A DNA stretch of 64,000 bases from CAYPNF01 sp964411985 (GCA_964411985.1 CAYPNF010000009.1:1-64000), one strand, 5' to 3'. Counted from the first letter of the stretch, positions 8,512-18,149 are shown. Translations and numbers: made by a program. The notes: a model not told the origin generated them from the letters alone.

Positions 8512-9789
8512 ATGAAATCGGTCTGGCTCAAACGGTTTGCCCTCACCCTCGTTGCGTCTGTCGCCTTCCCCGCCTTGGCTGCGGGCCTGCGTGTCGGCGT
8601 CGCGGTTCGTGTAGTGACTCCTGATCCGCTGCTCCCCGTGTCCGGCGGTGCGGGCCCCTCTGCCCCAGCTGGCACCAAGCAGGGCGATCTGACCGTGCGC
8701 GCCCTGGTGTTTGAGGAAGGCACCAACCGGGTTGCGATCGTGGGTGCGGATTTCTTAGGCTTCCCCGGCATGCTGGGTGACAAAGTGCGGGCTGGCGTCA
8801 CCGCCATTCCGCGCCAGAACATCCTTATCGGCGTCACTCACACTCACAGTGCTCCGGATTGCTACGGCTTCCCGGATGGGAAGGGGGGAACTAGTGCGGA
8901 TCCGAAATACCTGGAATCGGTCTGCGTCCGCATGGCTGCGGCGATCAACGAGGCGGCAGCGAAGCTCCAACCCGCCAAACTCAAAACCGCGACCGGCGAA
9001 GCTCGGGGGAAGATCGCTTACAACTACTATGCCGAGCAACTCTACGATCCCCGCTGCCACGTCATCCAGGCTCTGGATGACTCTGGCAAACCCATCGCTA
9101 CGCTCATCAACTACGCCATCCACCCGGAGGTCATCGGCAATGAACGAGGCATCTGCAGCCCGGACCTCGTGGGTCCGCTCTACGACCGCATCGCTGAGCA
9201 AGGCGGCGGCACGGCGATCTTTATGAACAGCGCGCAAGGCGGCATGGTGACGGCCGACAACCGCCGAACCGGCGGAGGTGAGGCCAACGACTGGGCCGAA
9301 TGCACTCGCATTGGGCGGCTCCTTGCGGACGAGGCGTTGCGCATCGTCGCGGATGCCCCCGTGCAAAACGCTCCGAAGATCTTCTGCGCCGCCCGGTCCC
9401 TGACTCTACCTGTGGATTCCCCGCTGATGCGCCAGCTCCTGAAGAGTCTGCCGGACGTTCCAGGTGCCTCGGCTTCCGGCGATAGTATCACGACCCAGCT
9501 TAACCTGCTCAACCTCGGTAACGCCCAGATCCTGACCATCCCGGGCGAGGCTCTCCCGAATATCGGGTACTACCTGAAACGAAAAATGCGTGGGGAACAG
9601 AATCTCCTTTTTGGCCTCACCAACGACGCGTTCGGCTACATCCTCACTCCAGAGGACTACGGTAGCTTCAAACGCTACGAATACATATCTCGTACCAGCC
9701 TGGGTGAGCGTACTGGCCGGATCTTCGTGGAGGAGGCCCTTCGGCTGGTCAACGACTGCCCCCCTCCCCAGAAACTAGCGAACAATTGA
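8512..9789 (+). CDS. Neutral/alkaline ceramidase-like secreted hydrolase
   Basis: A 425-residue secreted protein of the neutral/alkaline non-lysosomal ceramidase superfamily. The start is the ATG at 8512, which gives a clean signal peptide (MKSVWLKRFALTLVASVAFP, cleaved after ALAA). Family features are the early Thr-Pro motif VVTPDPLLPVSGG, the metal-binding segment IGVTHTHSAPDCYG, NYAIHPEVIG and SAQGGMVT. True ceramidases are longer and carry a C-terminal domain that is absent here, so the substrate may be a different amide or ester. Shorter proteins of this kind are frequent in Verrucomicrobia and Planctomycetes. It ends 22 bases before the end of the convergent recQ. Confidence 0.82.
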   Translation: MKSVWLKRFALTLVASVAFPALAAGLRVGVAVRVVTPDPLLPVSGGAGPSAPAGTKQGDLTVRALVFEEGTNRVAIVGADFLGFPGMLGDKVRAGVTAIPRQNILIGVTHTHSAPDCYGFPDGKGGTSADPKYLESVCVRMAAAINEAAAKLQPAKLKTATGEARGKIAYNYYAEQLYDPRCHVIQALDDSGKPIATLINYAIHPEVIGNERGICSPDLVGPLYDRIAEQGGGTAIFMNSAQGGMVTADNRRTGGGEANDWAECTRIGRLLADEALRIVADAPVQNAPKIFCAARSLTLPVDSPLMRQLLKSLPDVPGASASGDSITTQLNLLNLGNAQILTIPGEALPNIGYYLKRKMRGEQNLLFGLTNDAFGYILTPEDYGSFKRYEYISRTSLGERTGRIFVEEALRLVNDCPPPQKLANN

Positions 9790-9811
9790 CCAGGCCGTTG
9801 GCTCGCGTCTT

Positions 9812-11674
9812 TTATCGTCTCGTTTCTGCGCGGTGAGTCTTAATCTCCTCCAGGAAGTCGGCACCAAATTGCCGCAGCTTCCTCTCGCCCACCCCCCCAA
9901 CGCGACTTAATGCTCGTTCGTCATCGGGACATTCGCGAGCCATCTCGCGCAACGTGGCGTCAGAGAAAACCATGTAAGCGGGTACATCCAGCGAATCGGC
10001 CAGGCGTCTTCGCAGCTGCCGCAGCCTTTCGAACAGGGCCTCGTCGCAGGGCAGATCCCCGGGAAGATGCGCCGCTGGCTTCGGAGCCTGAGTCGGCTTG
10101 GTCAGGGAGATGGACTTTCGCTCGGAGAGGGCTGTGTAGCCCTCGGGACTCAGATCGAGTGTGGCGAATTGGCCAGGGTCCTGCCGAAGCAGCCCCAAAC
10201 GCAACAGTTCGCGGCCGATCGCTGACCAGGTCTCACGCGAATGCTCTTTGCCGATCGCATACGTAGAGAGTTCCTGATGCCCCCACTTACGGATTCGGTC
10301 CGTGTCCGCGCCGGTGAGCACTTCGACGACATGGTTCAACCCTACGTTGAACCCGCTCCGTTGACGGATGCGATACACGCAGGAAAGAAGCTTCTGCGCG
10401 GCGAGGGTGCCATCATAGGTCATGCGCGGGGACGAGCAATTGTCGCAGGCCCCACAGTCCGCCTGAGGATACTTCTCACTGAAGTAGGCCAGCAAAGCGG
10501 CGCGGCGGCATCCGCCTTCTTCGCCATAGCGCACCATCTGGTTGAGCTGAGTTCGAGCCACCGTGCGCGCTTCCTCGTCCGGTTTCTCATCAATGAACCT
10601 CTGTATTTTGACCGCATCTCCAGGACTGAACAAGAGCAGGCAATCGCTGGGCAACCCGTCGCGTCCAGCCCGGCCCGTCTCCTGATAGTAGCTTTCGATG
10701 TTCTTGGGCAGGTCGTAATGAACCACGAAGCGGACGTTCGATTTGTTGATGCCCATGCCAAAGGCGATGGTGGCGCAGATCACCCGGACCTCGTCGCGCA
10801 CGAAGCGTTCCTGGTTCTGCGTTCTTTGCGCGGCTTCCAGGCCGGCGTGGTAAGGCAACGCCGGGATGCCGTCCTCGGTCAAGCGGCTGGCAACGCTCTC
10901 AGCGGACTTCCGGCTATGACAGTAGACAATCCCGCTCTCTCCGCGCCGGGCGCCTAGAAAATCCAGCGTTTGGTCGTAGGGCTTGGACTTTGGCATCACC
11001 CGGTAATACAGATTGGGACGGTTGAAGCTCGCCACAAAACTTTCAGGCGCTCGCAAGCGCAAGGAAGCGATGATGTCCCCCCGGACCCGTTCCGTGGCGG
11101 TGGCGGTCAAGGCCATCATGGGGACCTTGGGAAACAGGTCACGCAAGCTGGCCAGTTGGCGGTATTCCGGGCGAAAGTCATGGCCCCATTCGCTCACGCA
11201 GTGCGCTTCGTCGATGGCAAAACAGTTCACCTGCCAGCGTTTCAAGTCTTCCAGGCATCCGGAAAGCAGCAACCGCTCCGGGGCGAGGTAGAGGAGGCGG
11301 TGCTCCCCATTGTGCAGGGAGCGCATTCGAACCCGCGCTTCCTCCGGGGACAAGCTGGAATTGAGAAACGTGGCGGGGATTCCGCCGGTCCGCAAGGCGT
11401 CCACCTGATCTTTCATGAGGGCAATCAAGGGCGATACCACCACAGTGAGCCCGGGCCGCAGCAGGGCCGGAAGCTGGAAACAGAGCGATTTTCCACCTCC
11501 GGTCGGCAGCAGGGCAAACACGTCCCGTCCGGCCAGCGTCGCACGGATGATGTTCTCCTGCAGCGGCCGAAAGGTGGAAAAGCCAAAGTGTCGTTTTAGG
11601 ACCTCCGAGAGGTTAAGCGATCCGCGGTCGACCGTTTCTGCCCTCGGGGTCGGCTGTTTTGGGTCATGCTTCAT
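9812..11674 (-). CDS. recQ: ATP-dependent DNA helicase RecQ
   Basis: A 620-residue 3'-5' DNA helicase used in recombination and fork repair. The motor shows the Q-motif region FGFSTFRPLQENII, Walker A LLPTGGGKSLCFQLPA, motif II IDEAHCVSEWGHDFRPEY, motif III ALTATAT and motif VI QETGRAGRDGLPS. The zinc-binding site follows (a Cys after GEEGG, then DCGACDNC), then the winged helix, and a C-terminal HRDC domain (about 540-615, LRRRLADSLDVPAYMVFSDA). This is the complete E. coli-type domain set. It is convergent with the ceramidase-like gene, with no operon partner. Confidence 0.96.
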   Translation of the reverse strand: MKHDPKQPTPRAETVDRGSLNLSEVLKRHFGFSTFRPLQENIIRATLAGRDVFALLPTGGGKSLCFQLPALLRPGLTVVVSPLIALMKDQVDALRTGGIPATFLNSSLSPEEARVRMRSLHNGEHRLLYLAPERLLLSGCLEDLKRWQVNCFAIDEAHCVSEWGHDFRPEYRQLASLRDLFPKVPMMALTATATERVRGDIIASLRLRAPESFVASFNRPNLYYRVMPKSKPYDQTLDFLGARRGESGIVYCHSRKSAESVASRLTEDGIPALPYHAGLEAAQRTQNQERFVRDEVRVICATIAFGMGINKSNVRFVVHYDLPKNIESYYQETGRAGRDGLPSDCLLLFSPGDAVKIQRFIDEKPDEEARTVARTQLNQMVRYGEEGGCRRAALLAYFSEKYPQADCGACDNCSSPRMTYDGTLAAQKLLSCVYRIRQRSGFNVGLNHVVEVLTGADTDRIRKWGHQELSTYAIGKEHSRETWSAIGRELLRLGLLRQDPGQFATLDLSPEGYTALSERKSISLTKPTQAPKPAAHLPGDLPCDEALFERLRQLRRRLADSLDVPAYMVFSDATLREMARECPDDERALSRVGGVGERKLRQFGADFLEEIKTHRAETRR

Positions 11675-11906
11675 GCTGAATAGGGCTAGGGCCTGCTGTT
11701 TGCTACTCCTTTTTGTGAGAAGCCAGGGTCCAGCGATCCTGACGCGCCCTGGCTATCGAGGAGAGCGTACCTGCACCCCCCTCCCGGGTCAATCTCCGGC
11801 TAGGCGCCCATCGAAAACGTGTGCTTCCAGGGGATTGGTGCTTTTCAGCCGGGAATGAATAGGTAGCATGCCGTCTGACGTTCGGATGACATGGACTGTT
11901 TAGACG

Positions 11907-12506
11907 ATGCAAAAGTTACCCGACCCCTTCTTCAATCTCGAGCTGTTCGTGCCCAGCCTGCGGCAGGCCTTCCAGGAGAAGGCGATTGCCGTGAAAGGAG
12001 TGATCCTGGTGATGGTTCCGGTCAAAGACCCCAAAGCCGCGAGGTTGGAGCCTCCGGCCGGGGCGGATCGGCGCTCGCTTTGTTTCACCGACGGCAAGTC
12101 AGTTTGCACTTGGCAGGCCGATTCCTTACGGGCCCTGTTCCGGGGCAACAACCAGCCTCCTGTTCTGGGGGACTATCCGGAAGCCTATAATGATTCCTTT
12201 GTCCTGCTGGATATGCACGCCTTGGAAATCAGCAAGGTCTTTGGCGACCGGCGTGACGCGGAAATGAGGGAGATCTTCTCAGCGCTGCGAAGGCGCCCTG
12301 ATGGCAAAAGCATGGGTTTCGTTCACGATTACATGTGGCAAGCGGCGGCCTTCGTGCTGGCAACCCGACCTTTGAGTCAGGCGGAGTTTGAGGCCATTCT
12401 GGCCCGCCTAGAGCGCTCCTGCCGAACCTTCGAAATGGGCCCCTCTTCCCGGAATTACATCGTGACCCTGCGGACAACCTTTGGCAGGGAAGCAGGAGCA
12501 GACTGA
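11907..12506 (+). CDS. Hypothetical protein, 199 aa
   Basis: Family not recognised. The product is soluble with no signal peptide or membrane segment, and mixes hydrophobic strands (VKGVILVMVPV, SFVLLDMHALEI) with charged helices (EMREIFSALRRRP, QAEFEAILARLERSCRTFE), suggesting one alpha/beta domain. The ATG at 11907 begins MQKLPDPFFNLELFVPSLRQ. The gene stands alone between recQ on the opposite strand (233 bases away) and the small DUF3303-like gene. Coding character supports a real gene; the function is unknown. Confidence 0.6.
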   Translation: MQKLPDPFFNLELFVPSLRQAFQEKAIAVKGVILVMVPVKDPKAARLEPPAGADRRSLCFTDGKSVCTWQADSLRALFRGNNQPPVLGDYPEAYNDSFVLLDMHALEISKVFGDRRDAEMREIFSALRRRPDGKSMGFVHDYMWQAAAFVLATRPLSQAEFEAILARLERSCRTFEMGPSSRNYIVTLRTTFGREAGAD

Positions 12507-12581
12507 AGAAAGGGTCTGCATCAAAACGGTTCCTGGTGTTGCTCCTGTTTCCTAGAGTCAACCTGAGATCCGTAAGTCGCC

Positions 12582-12610
12582 TTGCGCAAGCTTTCAAACT
12601 GCGCTAGACT
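12582..12610 (+). promoter_or_regulatory. Likely sigma70-type promoter for the 90-aa gene
   Basis: TTGCGC at 12582-12587 and TAGACT at 12605-12610 are separated by exactly 17 bases and lie 15 bases before the ATG at 12626. Spacing and position fit a housekeeping promoter, with a very short leader. The call is by eye only. Confidence 0.4.
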
Positions 12611-12625
12611 TCTCTTATAACTCCT

Positions 12626-12898
12626 ATGCACTACGTCGCGATTGCCACTTTTCCCCGGGACCATTCCACCGCCAAGGAAATCGTGTCACGTCGACGGAAC
12701 TACACTTACCCAGCCGGGTTTAAAGACGTACAAAGTTACCTCGACGTGCAAGGCGGGCGCGCGGTGATCCATTTCGAAACCTCCACCGCAGAGTCGATTC
12801 TTCGGTACACGGCAGACTGGCCGGAACTCACCTACGACATTTTCCCGGTCGTACCTTCGGAGAAAGCTTGGGAGACGTACTTGGGGGCGAGCCAGTAA
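12626..12898 (+). CDS. Small DUF3303-like protein, 90 aa
   Basis: A 90-residue cytosolic protein beginning MHYVAIATFPRDHSTAKEIV. The second half (GRAVIHFETSTAESILRYTADW, then a Pro-Val-Val segment) resembles the DUF3303 family as I remember it: a small ferredoxin-like alpha/beta fold with an aromatic pair before a PVx segment. Function is unknown. It has its own promoter-like sequence and lies just before the GGGACAG repeat field. The gene call is fairly safe; the family name is tentative. Confidence 0.6.
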   Translation: MHYVAIATFPRDHSTAKEIVSRRRNYTYPAGFKDVQSYLDVQGGRAVIHFETSTAESILRYTADWPELTYDIFPVVPSEKAWETYLGASQ

Positions 12899-12989
12899 AG
12901 TCGGTGGTGGAACTCTGTACTGCGTTCCTGCGGGGTCTCTTTCAGATCCTCCTTGCGGAACGATCCTCCTCCTTGTCCTTTTGTTGTCG

Positions 12990-13408
12990 ATCAGGGACAG
13001 GTCTTTGACCAGACCTTCTTCATCAACGTTCCGCGCTGCCTAAGTCGCCTCAGCAGAGTATCCTTGAGGGCCTGTCCCTTTCCGGTTGTCCAACAGGGAC
13101 AGGTCTTTGGTTCAGGCCTCTGCAACCTGCCGTGCGCGAGTGCGGAGTCCAACCGGGTCAGTAAGTCGCCTCGGGATCAAAGCAGAATTGGGGACAGACA
13201 CTTTAATCTGAGGCTTGCAGAGGCGAGGCGGAAACAAGCGACGGAGATGACCATGTCATCTATCCTATTCCTGAATAACGCTTTGCACGCGAATTAGGAC
13301 GCTGTAGCCAGGAGCCGATCCCCCTCCCCCAACATGCCTGTCCCTGTTGAAGGCACTCGGAGACTAGGGGGCGTACCTGCTGCAGAATTCAATGCCTGTC
13401 CCCGGTGG
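12990..13408. repeat. Intergenic field of GGGACAG repeats (REP-like)
   Basis: The 540-base gap between the 90-aa gene and the 598-aa gene contains no convincing gene but six copies of a short motif. GGGACAGGTCTTTG occurs at about 12994 and 13095. GGGGACAGACA is near 13190. Inverted copies (CCTGTCCC) are near 13071, 13337 and 13395. The first copy can fold as GGTCT-TTGACC-AGACC. Two stretches (13019-13051 and 13161-13180) also resemble the 3' coding end of the alpha-galactosidase gene at 18.3 kb. The same motif flanks the transposase gene at 35.7-36.7 kb, so these are probably non-autonomous elements of that transposase. Confidence 0.65.
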
Positions 13409-13441
13409 TTGCCCCACTTGTCCCCCGGGGGGTAACACCAA

Positions 13442-15238
13442 TCACCGATTGCACTTCTGCAGTCGGCCTAGGACGATGCGTTCCTCGCCCGTCGGCGCCT
13501 GGACTTCGATCCCGCCTCTGCCAGGCACCGCGACAGTTACTGGTCCATCAGTGAGTGGCTCATAGGAGAAGGTCCGTGCCACACCACCGGGGCGGAGCAG
13601 GGGTATCTCATGGGCCAGCCCGAGGTCGAGGATCATCCGGTCGCGGCGGCTGACCAGCTTCTCGGTGTAGAGGCGGACGGCAGCCGAGCCGTAGCCGGAG
13701 GCGACAAGCGCCTGGACAAGCTGCCGCTCGGTAAGTTGGCCGATGAGCCGTGCCATCCAGCGGGCATCGTCGACGGTCATTTCCTCGAATGCCTGAGTAG
13801 GTGCAACGGGTTTGTAGCCCTCCAAGCGCAGGGGAACCTCCAAGCGGTGCGGCCCCTGCCAGAGTGGCCGACGCGTAAAGGTCCAGGGGAAGAGGTTAGG
13901 CAACTCCCCGCGACAATAGAGCAGACCCGAGGTTTGCCCCAAACCGCCTCCCAAGTCGGCAAGGTAATGGAGGAGTTCGGTTTGGTCCTGGCGTTGGAAT
14001 GCGCGGAGGGAGGTGTTGTGGAAACGCGTATCAAACCAGCCAAGCCAAGCGGCCAACAGGCCAGCCCCCCGAAGCTCGCGCCGGTCCGCGTGGTCAAGCT
14101 GCCCGAAGTCCCAGAGGCCGAGGCTCTTAAGATTGGGGTTTCGGGCCTGAATGTTGGCGGGAACGGTGATGAGGTAGTCTATGTTGGTTTCGACCCCCTG
14201 GTTAAAGTCAGCATCGTGGTCCTCGGGATGAGGCCGGTTTGGTCCACGAAACAGGCGGGCCTTGAGCTCTTGGCCAGACCAGCGTGTCCCGTCGCGGAGC
14301 ACGGCCCAGGCGATGTAGGCGAAGGGATCGTACCGCTGCTGCAATTCCATAGTATGAATAGGGATGACGAAGAGGAAGGTGAACCGGGTATGCATCGGCC
14401 TGCGCGAGTGGAACTCTTGAAAGAGCCGCCGGTCGTAACGCACTCTAACTTCTGGTGCGTAATCCGTCGGGTCGACGTGGAAGCCCAGGGCGTCGAAGAT
14501 GCGAGTCAAAAACGCCTCCGAGGAGACTTCGGCAAACTTCACTTTGATGGACAATCCCGAGACGCTCACCTCGAAGCCAGGATTCAAACCGAAGCTCCTC
14601 TTGGGCGCCGAGTAATCGCATATTACGTTTTCAAGGTGGAGCCAGCTGGTGCGACCGAAACCATGGTAGACATCGATAGCGGAGATACCGGAGGGTCGAC
14701 GCCAAAACGTGGACGGTAGCGGGTCGAGGCGGCTGAGGTCAGGGTGTGGACCGGGGGCCAGGTTGGTCGCTGGAGTGCGACCGGTTCCAACCGGCCGATG
14801 CGTCTGGCGCAGGAACAACCACGGCATTTCCAGAAAATCAACCTTAGCTGGGATGGGTGGGCGCTGGTCGTTATTGAGGGCGGCCACGGTTTCGAGCAAG
14901 AGCGCAATGCCTTCGCTTCTCTGCGGCTCGCTCGGCGAGGCGCGGACGGCTCCGATGAGTCGCTGAAGCTCCTTAAGGCCTCGGTGGCTGCGTTCTTGGT
15001 GAGCGTGGGAGCTGAGTTTGGAGTCTTTGGGAGCGAGGGCGGATTCCTGGAAAAGCGCTTCGACCGCAAGCTCCAACCGGTTTAGGTCGAGATCCGAGGA
15101 CGGATCGAAACTGCACTGTCCGAGGTTGAGCCGAAGCTCGAATCTGGTGGTCGGGGCGGTACCGGCAACGCCGATGGCACTGAAGTAACAGGACGCCAAG
15201 GCAAGCAGGACGACCGCCCATCGATCAGCCATACGCAT
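13442..15238 (-). CDS. Hypothetical secreted protein, 598 aa
   Basis: Family not recognised. A signal peptide (MRMADRWAVVLLALASCYFS, cleaved near VAGTA) shows export. The body is soluble and rich in Arg and aromatic residues. In the middle are GVETNIDYLITVPANI, GLLAAWLGWFDTRFHN (about 395-410) and, 20 residues later, HYLADLGGGLGQTSG (about 425-440). The D-x4-N followed by D-L-G spacing is reminiscent of the catalytic loop and metal-binding DxG of atypical kinases such as HipA or CotH, but I cannot show the rest of that fold. It is flanked by GGGACAG-repeat DNA on its 3' side and lies downstream of the histidine kinase gene on the same strand, with a gap of about 170 bases. Confidence 0.7.
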   Translation of the reverse strand: MRMADRWAVVLLALASCYFSAIGVAGTAPTTRFELRLNLGQCSFDPSSDLDLNRLELAVEALFQESALAPKDSKLSSHAHQERSHRGLKELQRLIGAVRASPSEPQRSEGIALLLETVAALNNDQRPPIPAKVDFLEMPWLFLRQTHRPVGTGRTPATNLAPGPHPDLSRLDPLPSTFWRRPSGISAIDVYHGFGRTSWLHLENVICDYSAPKRSFGLNPGFEVSVSGLSIKVKFAEVSSEAFLTRIFDALGFHVDPTDYAPEVRVRYDRRLFQEFHSRRPMHTRFTFLFVIPIHTMELQQRYDPFAYIAWAVLRDGTRWSGQELKARLFRGPNRPHPEDHDADFNQGVETNIDYLITVPANIQARNPNLKSLGLWDFGQLDHADRRELRGAGLLAAWLGWFDTRFHNTSLRAFQRQDQTELLHYLADLGGGLGQTSGLLYCRGELPNLFPWTFTRRPLWQGPHRLEVPLRLEGYKPVAPTQAFEEMTVDDARWMARLIGQLTERQLVQALVASGYGSAAVRLYTEKLVSRRDRMILDLGLAHEIPLLRPGGVARTFSYEPLTDGPVTVAVPGRGGIEVQAPTGEERIVLGRLQKCNR

Positions 15239-15411
15239 CTACGATAAGTCGGAGATTTGCGCATCGCCATGGGGTGAACACCTTACTCCGCGCTCTGGCC
15301 GACCTGCATGATCTGTCCCCAAAGAAAAGGAGTTCTGCTCCCTGGTGGTGGGGCGCACGATCCGACCCCGTCCGGACAGGGGGCTTTTGAGCAGTCCAAG
15401 GGGCGCTACTA

Positions 15412-18018
15412 TCACAGGGGTTGTTCCAGCGTTTCACGGACTTTTTCAGCCAGGCTCTGGATCGTGAAGGGCTTCTGAAGAAACTGCACGCCGCCCTCCA
15501 ACACACCGTGATGGGCGATCACATTGGCGGTGTAGCCTGACATGAAAAGGCACTTGAGCCCCGGATGAAGGGTTCGCAATCGCTCGCGCAGCTCCTTCCC
15601 ATTCATCCCCGGCATCACTACGTCGGTGATCAAGAGGTGGATGGGCTCCTGATACTGCTCCACCAGAACCCGCGCGGCTGCCGGCGTGCGGGCTGTCAAG
15701 ACGGTGTATCCATGTTGCTCAAGAATCCGCCGGCCGAGGTTCAAGATCTGTTCCTCGTCCTCGACCACCAATACCGTTTCCGTGCCGCGCACCGATCGGC
15801 CAAGCGGTTTTGGCTCGGCCACCACCGAACCTGCCTCCACTCGAGGGAGGTAGATCTTGAAAGTCGTGCCTTGCCCCGGCTCGCTGTAAACACTGATCAC
15901 TCCATGGTTTTGCTTCACGACGCCGAAGACCGTAGCCAAACCCAACCCGGTTCCTTTTCCCGGCTCTTTAGTGGTGAAGAAGGGTTCGAACAAGTGGGAC
16001 CGCGTCTCTGCATCCATCCCTTTGCCGCTATCACTCACGCTCAGCAACACATAGTCGCCCGGCAAACATTCTGGGTGAGTCCCGGCATACGTGTCGTCCA
16101 AGAACATCCTGGCAGTCTCAATCGTGATCGTGCCCACGCCGCTGATGGCATCACGGGCGTTGACGCAGAGGTTGGCGAGGATTTGGTCCAGCTGACTGGG
16201 GTCCATCATGACCAGCCCAACGTCAGCGCGGGGCATCCAGGCCAAATCGATGTCCTCCCCAATGAGGCGGCGGAGCATCTTGAGCATCCCCTCCACCGTG
16301 TCGTTGAGATCGAGCAGTCTGGGGGCAATGGTTTGCTTGCGGGCAAAGGCCAGCAGTTGTCGGGTGAGGTCGGCGGAGCGGTGGGCGGACTTCTCGATTT
16401 CCTCTAGACTCTCGCGAACGGGGCTATCGGGCGGAAGATCCTCCATCGCCAGGGACACATTGCCCAGGATGGCTTGGAGCATGTTGTTGAAATCATGGGC
16501 TACACCACCCGCCAGCCGCCCCACCGACTCCATTCTTTGAGCCTGGGTAAGCTGCGCCTGGAGCTTCTCCTTCTCCTTTTCCGCCTGCTTCCGCTCAGTG
16601 ATATCGGATATGACACCGGTGACCCGTGTCGCGCGACCCTCTGCGCTCCGCTCGGTAACTTCGCCGCGATCCAAAACCCATATCCACCGGCGCGACTTGG
16701 TGAGGAGGCGATGCTCGGATTGATACACTGGCAGTCGGCCTTCGACATGTCCTTTCAGACGATCCAGAACGGCGGGTAGGTCTTCGGGGTGAACGTGCCG
16801 CTCGAAAAAGGCCACCGTGGGCTCGATCTCCTGTGGGGAATACTCAAGCATTCGAGCCCAGAGACCGCTATAGAGAACCGCTCCAGTCTGGGGATCCCAA
16901 TCCCATATCCCTAAATGGCCCCCTTTCAGGGCAAGTTCGAGCCTGTGGTGGCTCGCATCCAGCTCCTGCTCCGCCCTCTTGCGTTCGGTGATATCGCGAA
17001 AGAACACGGTCATCCGTTGCGCGCCGGTGTGGAACGCTTGAATGGCGAAAGCGCCGCGGATACGCCCTTCTTCGTAAACCACCTGTTCATCGTCAAGGAT
17101 ACCCTCCTTCCCCGCCAGGCGCCGATACGCGTCCGGAATCGTCGTTCCGCGCAGTGCTGGAAAAGCTTCCTCGATGCTTCGGCCAATCAGTGGGGCATGG
17201 TCAATCCCCAGGATCTGGTCGGCTGACCGGTTGGCTGCGGTCAGTACTAGGCGATCTCCCGCCTGAAGCTCATAGGAATGAGCTCCGAACGGTGCCTGTT
17301 CAATGATCGATCGGAGCCGGCCTTCACTCTCGCGCAACGCCTGCTCCGCTTGTTGTCGCCCCCCCAGTTCGCGCTGGACAGCCTCAAAGAGTCGGGCGTT
17401 CTCCAAGGCGACCGTCGCGCTGGCCGCCAAGCCCTCCAAGAGCTCCAGATCCTGGGGGGTAAACGGCAGACCATTCGCCTTGTTGTGGATCTCAAAGCAC
17501 CCCAGCAACTCACCAGTGCGGGTGAGGATGGGAACATTGGCCAGCGTGTGGAAAGCCAGCGACTGCTGGATTTCCGGGATCACGTGCGGATCGTGCTCAG
17601 CGTCAGCGCAGAGATACGGCGCTCGGGTTTCCATCACCCACCCGGGCACACCCTGGCCGGGAGAAAACCGGTAATCAACCGGCAGCCACCGGTCTTGCCG
17701 GTAGTATTCGGTGAAGACCATCCGATCCTCCAGCACCAAGCCCGCACCTCCGCTTTCCGCGTCGGTCAGGTCGAGCGCCGCGGTGACCAGCTGGCGTAGG
17801 ATGGCCGGAACCTCCAGGTGGGCATTGATCTCTTGTGCCGCTCGGGAAAAACCTTGGAGTTGCCGGCGGAGTTGCTGCACTTCGACCACCGACCTCTCGG
17901 GTGCAGCGACGCCTCCGCCGAAGGCGGCACCTTGGGTGTCCACGGTCCCAGCGTCAAAAGCTGGCCCGCTCTCCGACCCTAGAGCCTTGGCCTGATCGCT
18001 TTGATCATGCGGTTGCAT
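15412..18018 (-). CDS. Hybrid sensor histidine kinase: GAF-PAS-PAS-HisKA-HATPase-receiver
   Basis: An 868-residue cytoplasmic sensor kinase with an attached receiver. I placed the start at 18018 (MQPHDQSDQAKALG) because the upstream extension of the frame would overlap the alpha-galactosidase gene; GGGGCAGG lies just upstream. Domains in order: GAF (about 60-212), PAS (230-345, ending FFRDITERKRAEQ), PAS/PAC (355-475, ending SDITERKQAE), HisKA with phospho-His H508 in GGVAHDFNNML, HATPase (GLVMMDPSQLDQILANLCVNA, then GLGLATVFGVVKQN), and a C-terminal receiver with the acceptor Asp in LLITDVVMPGMNG. No membrane helix is seen, so the signal should be intracellular. No separate response regulator is adjacent. 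Confidence 0.93.
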   Translation of the reverse strand: MQPHDQSDQAKALGSESGPAFDAGTVDTQGAAFGGGVAAPERSVVEVQQLRRQLQGFSRAAQEINAHLEVPAILRQLVTAALDLTDAESGGAGLVLEDRMVFTEYYRQDRWLPVDYRFSPGQGVPGWVMETRAPYLCADAEHDPHVIPEIQQSLAFHTLANVPILTRTGELLGCFEIHNKANGLPFTPQDLELLEGLAASATVALENARLFEAVQRELGGRQQAEQALRESEGRLRSIIEQAPFGAHSYELQAGDRLVLTAANRSADQILGIDHAPLIGRSIEEAFPALRGTTIPDAYRRLAGKEGILDDEQVVYEEGRIRGAFAIQAFHTGAQRMTVFFRDITERKRAEQELDASHHRLELALKGGHLGIWDWDPQTGAVLYSGLWARMLEYSPQEIEPTVAFFERHVHPEDLPAVLDRLKGHVEGRLPVYQSEHRLLTKSRRWIWVLDRGEVTERSAEGRATRVTGVISDITERKQAEKEKEKLQAQLTQAQRMESVGRLAGGVAHDFNNMLQAILGNVSLAMEDLPPDSPVRESLEEIEKSAHRSADLTRQLLAFARKQTIAPRLLDLNDTVEGMLKMLRRLIGEDIDLAWMPRADVGLVMMDPSQLDQILANLCVNARDAISGVGTITIETARMFLDDTYAGTHPECLPGDYVLLSVSDSGKGMDAETRSHLFEPFFTTKEPGKGTGLGLATVFGVVKQNHGVISVYSEPGQGTTFKIYLPRVEAGSVVAEPKPLGRSVRGTETVLVVEDEEQILNLGRRILEQHGYTVLTARTPAAARVLVEQYQEPIHLLITDVVMPGMNGKELRERLRTLHPGLKCLFMSGYTANVIAHHGVLEGGVQFLQKPFTIQSLAEKVRETLEQPL

Positions 18019-18149
18019 ATACCTGCCCCAACTGGATTTGCCCGAATGGGGTATCAGGTTGTCGATGCGATGACCAGCCCGAATTCGCATCCGTGTTTCG
18101 TCTGAAACCGCCCAGTTCCAGGATCGCGGCAGCTGGGTACCGCCATGAC

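Noticed and set aside
13610..14719. 369-residue plus-strand frame inside the 598-aa secreted protein gene
   Set aside because: The minus-strand gene has a signal peptide and full-length coding character; the plus frame has neither.
15239..15411. Small gene or RNA between the 598-aa gene and the kinase gene
   Set aside because: Only a CTGTCCCC motif near 15312 is visible; no frame or structure stands out.
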